NCBI GenBank assembly: GCA_021229015.1
Contig: CM037777.1
Coordinates: forward strand, 50,416,443 to 50,480,442
From: Solen grandis
Taxonomy: Eukaryota > Mollusca > Bivalvia > Adapedonta > Solenidae
Reading direction: 5' to 3'
Length of the DNA stretch: 64,000 nt
A program made the position numbers and the translations under genes. The notes under the pieces are model-generated. The model was not told the DNA's origin. It searched no databases and saw nothing but the letters and a program-made list of their open reading frames with translations. Numbering within the stretch: the first letter of the stretch is position 1; each line of letters opens with the position of its first letter. This document shows positions 58,893-64,000 of the stretch, in pieces.

Positions 58893-59063
58893 AAGTTCAC
58901 AGAATGAGGTAAAAAAGAAAAAGAACAAAAATATCTTTTTATTTTATTTCGAGAAGAGTGAAATTATATTTTTAAAATAAAATTTTTATAATTTTCACTG
59001 TGATATTATCAAATATAATTTTCATTTACATCACAGTACTGCTCAAAAGCATAAAGTTAATTT

Positions 59064-59121
59064 CAATAAGTAAGGGACATAACTTAATACTGCAATAAGT
59101 AAGGGACATAACTTAATACTG
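59064..59121 (+). repeat. 29-bp tandem duplication
   Basis: CAATAAGTAAGGGACATAAC plus TTAATACTG occurs twice in a row. The AAGGGACATAACT word resembles the box found in cores of families I, II and IV. Confidence 0.85.
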
Positions 59122-59661
59122 AAGCAATCTTATTTTTATGGAACTTAACCAGACAGATTTTCATCATACTCAATCATTTTACAACATTTCCTAACGGAAC
59201 AAGCAAAAAGACTGTAATATTGGTTATCAGAGCTAACCAATTGTTGGATAACCTGAACAGAGAAAAAAAACAAAAAACATTGTCACTATTTACATAACGA
59301 CTGAATGAAATTTACTCTATCACCACAGACACTGTGAGTGTACCTACATGTGGTATTTTCAGCCACAGACGTAAAACATATATAGGCAACTGATACATTT
59401 TCTAGTGAGAATACAAGGAAATGTGTCTCTGTGACACTGATGCTCTGCTGGCATAAGTTGGTCAGAACCAAATATTTGCTTGTATTTTTTAAGTTTATAA
59501 TATTATCTAGATGAATTTTGGTATCACATTTCATAGTAATGTAAAGTCATCTTCGTTGAAAAAAAACAACAAAAAAAAAACTTAAAAGCAAAGGTAGATG
59601 CCTGGCAGAACAATTTATTTTTCCATGTTCTTCCAACCATGACATATAGTTCACAACCATA

Positions 59662-59903
59662 TTAACCCTTTCCCTCATAGAGGACACCATGAAAAGACCT
59701 ATGCGAACAGCATAAAACCAGATCAGCCTGCGAGTAACTCGCAGGCTGATCAGGTTTTATGCTGTTCGCTGCTCCTCAGTGGTCTGGAAATGAGGATTTT
59801 GTAATTAAATTTGGTAAGGTTTAACTGTGGTTTTCTGCAGATCAGGCTTTATGTGGTACCTACTGAGTGCGTCAAAATGAGTATATATGAGGGAAAGGGT
59901 TAA
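59662..59903 (-). mobile_element. TTAA-flanked hairpin MITE, copy D
   Basis: TTAA at 59662-59665 and 59900-59903, CCCTTTCCCTCATA and TATGAGGGAAAGGG ends, intact AACAGCATAAAACCAGATCA hairpin. Same orientation as copy C and nearly identical to it. The right TTAA directly abuts the family IV fragment. Confidence 0.9.
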
Positions 59904-60135
59904 GTAGTGCATATGATGATGTATATGTGTACCAAGTTTCGCAAAGTTGGCAGGGCATTAAAAAAGACGAAAGATACAATTAACTATACATTGAAACAAG
60001 AATATTCTTTTGAACATGTGAGTCACCTGCTGAAGCGTGACGGAAAAAATGTGAGGGACAGACAGATGGACAGACAGATAATGGAAAAGTGATCACTATG
60101 TGTCACCTCTGCTTACAGCAGGTGACACAAAAATA
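59904..60135 (+). mobile_element. Family IV element, left end missing
   Basis: The right end is clear: GACAGACAGATGGACAGACA, AAGTGATCACTATGTG, then the hairpin GTGTCACCT/AGGTGACAC around CTGCTTACAGC, ending ACACAAAAA. It matches the right end of the element at 42261-43841. Part of a core unit (GTGTACCAAGTTTCGCAAAG) precedes it. The left end is absent where the TTAA MITE begins. Confidence 0.6.
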
Positions 60136-60546
60136 ATGTCAGCTTGATCTTGTGATAGTCAGACTATATTGGGACCTTATCCTTCACTTTGTAGCCCTCC
60201 TCCCTCACTGCTGTGTGTTATGATTGATGGGCAACCTACAGGACATTTCCACGGTGATTTATAACAGATGTGCCACCCAGCACTCCTCCCGACACTCTGT
60301 CCCTCGGCTCATCACCGGACCAGGCTGACCCTTCACACCCCTCTCACTAATCACCCAGGCCTGTGTTCCTATTGATTATGTGTCCCTGCTCTCTCTGATA
60401 TACAACAGGCGTGAGTCCCCAAGTTTTGCTGTGTTTGTTCTTCAGTATGAGATGATATGGAACAATCAATGGTGTGCTATACATGTGACACTTCTGCTTG
60501 TATCTCCAACAGTATGTATCAAATCTTGCTTAGTTTTTCACACAGG

Positions 60547-60549
<3 letters not shown>
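60136..60549. other. GC-richer unique island
   Basis: 60180-60420 is richer in C and G (CACCCAGCACTCCTCCCGAC, CCCTCGGCTCATCACCGGAC) and lacks repeats. Frames of 77 and 105 codons overlap here and run into the CA repeat; neither has a domain. Confidence 0.3.
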
Positions 60550-60583
<34 letters not shown>

Positions 60584-60592
60584 ATACAAACA
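60550..60592. repeat. (CA)n microsatellite
   Basis: An uninterrupted CA run, then CATACACATACAAACACA. Confidence 0.95.
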
Positions 60593-60754
60593 CAAAATCA
60601 ACAACTCCAATAAAGTTTTCCCTCAAATTCAGATATATCAATGTAAAACTATTTTGTAACTTGAGGGAAATATACACAATACAGCTCCATTACAACGCTA
60701 TATTTGGGATACCACATTATATTGGACCACATTATTATAACTCTGAGAATGCTC

Positions 60755-60992
60755 CTAAACCCTTTACCTCATGAATATTCATGCCCAAATTTATGACTTG
60801 ATAAATACTAATTAACTGAACTTAAAATAGTATATGGAATCATTAGTTCCTCTGATAAAGTTTCACAAACTATGTAGAAACTGAGCTACAATATTCTATG
60901 AGCAAACATGAGGAGACCCTGATCAGACAGCTCCTATCTGGGTCTGCTCTGTTTGCCAATACGTCAAAATGAGTCTATATGAAGTCAGTTAA
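60755..60992 (-). mobile_element. TTAA hairpin MITE, eroded copy
   Basis: It begins CTAAACCCTTTACCTCATGA and ends ACGTCAAAATGAGTCTATAT with GAAGTCAGTTAA, matching CCCTTTCCCTCATA and the GCGTCAAAATGAG...TATGAGGGAAAGGGTTAA end of copies C and D. The inner hairpin is reduced to GAGACCCTGATCAGACAGC and GCTCTGTTTGC remnants. Confidence 0.6.
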
Positions 60993-63230
60993 ACAAATCA
61001 CATAAATGTAAGATCCAAAGGTGGACAGTGTTATATTGGGACTCAACTTTATGAGGCATAATAATAATGGCTCTACACTGTATAACAAATAATTTGTAGA
61101 AATTCAGTTGTTTAGTGTATACCAGGACTGCCCTTGTGTTCTTAAAAACAAATAAAATGATCATAAGCATGTCTTTCAAACTGTAACTCAAGCATGGCCA
61201 TTAGGTTCAATACTGATTTGAGTTTATTTGGGTTTAAGCCCAAGATCCTACAATCATATATTATTCAAGAACATGGAAAAGCCTGATCAAGCTTGGCCAC
61301 ATATGTCACCTTGACCTTTGCCTGCCACACAACCATGCTGACAATAAATAGTCTGACCACATACACTGCTGAGTGTCACTTAAAGATCCAACAAGATCTT
61401 TTTTTACAGGGGCCAGTGCCAAAGGCTGACATACACTGTCTGGATGCACTTGGTGTAACATTACCACTTTCTCATTCAGTTAATGGGTATTGACATTACT
61501 GATATCAATGTTGTATCAACAATCAAACCAGCACTAACATTATCCACCTAGACGTGCTAAAAGGAAGCTAGAAATAGGAAAAAAAACTTTGGCGCTTACA
61601 ACAATTGGCAGTTTCACCCAAGGCTTTGTTTCACAAACATAAAAGGGAACCAATTAAGACCTCCATGACTGGTAACGTGCCAATGACGCAGTGCCCTGTG
61701 GTGATCGTATCCACTACACCAGGAGGACTACCACAATACAATCAAACACTTCAAGCTTCTTACAGATACTTGTCCGGATTTTACCTAAATAGATTTTGTT
61801 TTATTTTTCAGATACTACAATTTAAACCATGTATGATGAATCCAGATCAGACTAAAAGAATCTTGCAACCTAAACAGATGTTACAGTGTTAGCTTTTGTA
61901 CTTATGTGTGTCCTTACAATCTAGAATTTAATACACTGTCTTTTTCCCAATGAACACCAGCTTAAATCTAGCTAGGTCTATCATTAAAATCAACAAAAAT
62001 ATCCCCCACCCCCACAACACAAATAATGATTGTACAGTATACTTGTCATCTCAATTTTATAAACATTGCCTTCAAAGTCACTATGACAGATAGAATCAGG
62101 TTTCTATTTAAATGGTATTCATAAATAAGAGTGTGTCTGAAAGATGATAAATATTGATAGCATGGTTTGGTACCAGACTGCCATGTACACTTACTTGGAT
62201 TTCCATATGTCTAGCAATCTCTTATACTCTTAAAGGGCCACCTACTATACAGGTTGTTATGGAATCTACACTTTGATAAAATCAAGACTGAGACATTCTT
62301 ATCCTACACTCTCTGGTGGGCGAATGTTGAACTCCAACATTCAAAATGTTTTTTTTTTTAGTTTCTGTATCTTTTTTACAATATCTAAATGGAAATATTG
62401 AGAAACTATTGCTCCTATCAATGACACATATAATGATATACCCTGTAGATATACCCTGTAGAATGTCCCATCAACTGTCAGTTCTCTTTATCAACATAAC
62501 TTCTTCTACACAGTAAAACTATTCTAGGATTCAAACACGATAAACTTCACATTTGCATTGTTCTGGAAAACATTACACCAAATCAAAACCAGTCTTTGAA
62601 AGATAAACACATGATCCAAGACCCTCCACTAAACCTGAAATTTCTGGGAGATTCCAGTGTTTCCAACATAAGACACAGTGATAACATCACTTAAGATGCT
62701 TTGTCCAGCTAAGTCAATGACAAGTTTCAAAATCTTTTTATCTGTACCCATGAACTGGCACCTGTCACAATACAATGACAAAGTATTAAGGAGGTCCATG
62801 TATAAGATAATAACTACTCAACGTTTTTGTAAAAGTAATATATAGTCCTTTCAAAAACTAACCATCATAAATATTCAACATGTGTGTAAAAATATGTGGT
62901 TTTAACAAACCTGTTGCAGGAACCATGATAAACTTGCTGTAGATTTTCTGACATCATCACCAACAATCTGGAATTACAAACATAAAAAAACATTGTGTGT
63001 TTTGTTGTTGATGTTTTTGTTTTTTTCAATACAAACATAGGAAATATTTTGACGATTCCATTTCTATTGTTAAAAATAATTCAGACTTCACAAACAGACT
63101 GAAAATCTAAACATGAATTAATATCATACAGTCTATCCTATTGTTAACATTCAGACAGTCAGAACGAAATATTTTCAAAGTATCAAATACCATTTAAACC
63201 CAAACCTTTAGTCTGGCTTCTGACTTTTTT
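60993..63230. other. Long unique AT-rich region
   Basis: No exon or element is recognised. Minor repeats include ATATACCCTGTAGA twice near 62436-62462. Frames of 66-95 codons (61293-61493, 61605-61892) have no recognisable domain. Confidence 0.4.
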
Positions 63231-63328
63231 ACGCTTCGACAGTATTTCAGTCATATAGCGACGTCCAGCTAATTATAGGTGGAGGAAGACCCCGAATGCA
63301 CGAAGGCATCCGGGTAGAACCACCGACT
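63231..63328 (-). mobile_element. SINE fragment, same family as 56360-56594
   Basis: On the minus strand it reads GGTGGTTCTACCCGGATGCC, TATAATTAGCTGGACGTCGC and TATATGACTGAAATACTGTC: the body and tail of the SINE without the tRNA-like head. It is 5'-truncated, and abuts the family VII array. Confidence 0.85.
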
Positions 63329-64000
63329 TGATAGTCTGATACCCCTGAATATGTTTATGAAGTCTATAATCAATCCCATGCCTAGTTACTGAGACATAAA
63401 TATAACACTGTGCATGCAAAATTTGACCAAAATATCCAAGTTAGAAAAGGACCATAATTTGTATTGAATTTAGTAAGAGGTATCCTCTAAAATTTTCAAA
63501 TCGATACCATTATAAATGATTTCTGAGATATAAGCTGGATAGTAGCTTGAATACAAAACTTGGAACAAATTTTCTTTTGCATGCAAAACTTTAACCAAAA
63601 AGTCTAAGTCAAAAAGTGGCCATAATCTGCATTAGATTCAGTCAAAAACTATCTGTGTAATAGTATGATACCACTGAATATATTAAAGAAGTTTCAGACC
63701 AATTCTATTCCTGGTTAATGTGATATAAGCATGAAATTCCTTGCATGCAAAACTTAACTGAATAGGAGCCATAATCTGTAATATATTACATCAAGAGTTA
63801 TCTTCTCTGATAGTATGATACCCTTGAAGATGTTAAAAATGTTTCAAATCAATCCCATGTCTGGATACTGAGATATAAGCATGCAAATTACCTTATAATC
63901 CAAATTTCTAAGTTAAAAATGATTTGTATTAAATTCAGTAAGAGTTATTAACCCTGGTTTTCTGATGCCCCTTAACATATTCATAAACTTTAAAGTCATG
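63329..64000 (+). repeat. Family VII tandem array, cut by window end
   Basis: About four diverged units of ~170 bp: GATAGTATGATACC or GATAGTCTGATACCCCTGA, AATATGTTTATGAAGT, ATCAATCCCATG, GAGATATAAGCATGAAA, GCATGCAAAACTTAACC, AAGTCTAAGTCAAAAAGTGG, CCATAATCTGTA. No element ends are visible here. A decayed relative is at 20110-20480. Confidence 0.75.

Larger units (their letters stand above)
56595..59661. other. Long mostly unique region
   Basis: No exon recognised. Several GC-richer patches (56700-57080, 57740-58080) alternate with AT-rich DNA. Minor features are a cluster of AAGGTCA-like words, a hairpin and a 29-bp duplication, listed separately. Frames of 68-82 codons have no recognisable domain. 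Confidence 0.4.

Overview
This is a eukaryotic, AT-rich, gene-poor window, most likely from a bivalve mollusc, possibly a heterodont clam. That rests on recognising several repeat styles: elements starting AACAAGAGGGCCATGATGG and ending in a GTGAGCTAA hairpin, TTAA-flanked hairpin MITEs, and tRNA-derived SINEs with an ATGACTGAAATACTG tail. It is recognition from memory, not a search. I see no convincing host protein-coding exon and no free-standing tRNA, rRNA or snRNA gene. Every long open frame lies inside a tandem repeat. The window reads as intergenic or intronic DNA, with one assembly gap of 100 N (38101-38200).

Layout. 1-3300: a SINE tail, a TTAA hairpin MITE and a decayed element end in unique AT-rich DNA. 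3308-12032: a nearly continuous run of four long elements with tandem-repeat cores (3308-6176, 7067-8068, 8249-9790, 9812-12032). 12033-22345: mostly unique DNA with minisatellites, a 5-bp-TSD MITE, a second TTAA hairpin MITE and a large foldback TTAA element (21384-22039). 22369-28602: more tandem-core elements, one holding a dead Tc1-like transposon and one a compound with two left and two right ends. 28603-37627: a LINE 3' fragment, a 25-bp minisatellite, another complete tandem-core element, a TTAA MITE, and a 20-bp minisatellite of about 68 copies. 37628-45352: a gap-containing element, then a nested stack up to four levels deep (38961-45352), including a hammerhead-ribozyme-like motif. 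45353-54591: unique DNA, a 63-bp minisatellite with a 574-codon open frame, a SINE, a dimeric minisatellite and another TTAA MITE. 54592-64000: unique islands, two SINEs, another TTAA hairpin MITE and a tandem-core array running off the window edge.

Main discovery. Six element families with unrelated end sequences (called I to VI here) share one blueprint. They begin AACAAG, AACTAG or AACTGG. A perfect short hairpin follows within about 15 bp, then a motif repeated in inverted form at the other end. The middle is a tandem-repeat core, followed in most by a GACGGACGG-like stretch, and the right end is a strong hairpin, closing in CTAA in four families. This resembles non-autonomous Helitron or Helentron elements with minisatellite cores, but no Rep/helicase gene is present, so that assignment is inference. 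Family I alone has eight copies, and core repeats look homologous between families with different ends, suggesting that cores and ends recombine. A second theme is several unrelated TTAA-flanked elements, one sitting exactly in a TTAA whose empty version is visible in a neighbouring repeat unit.
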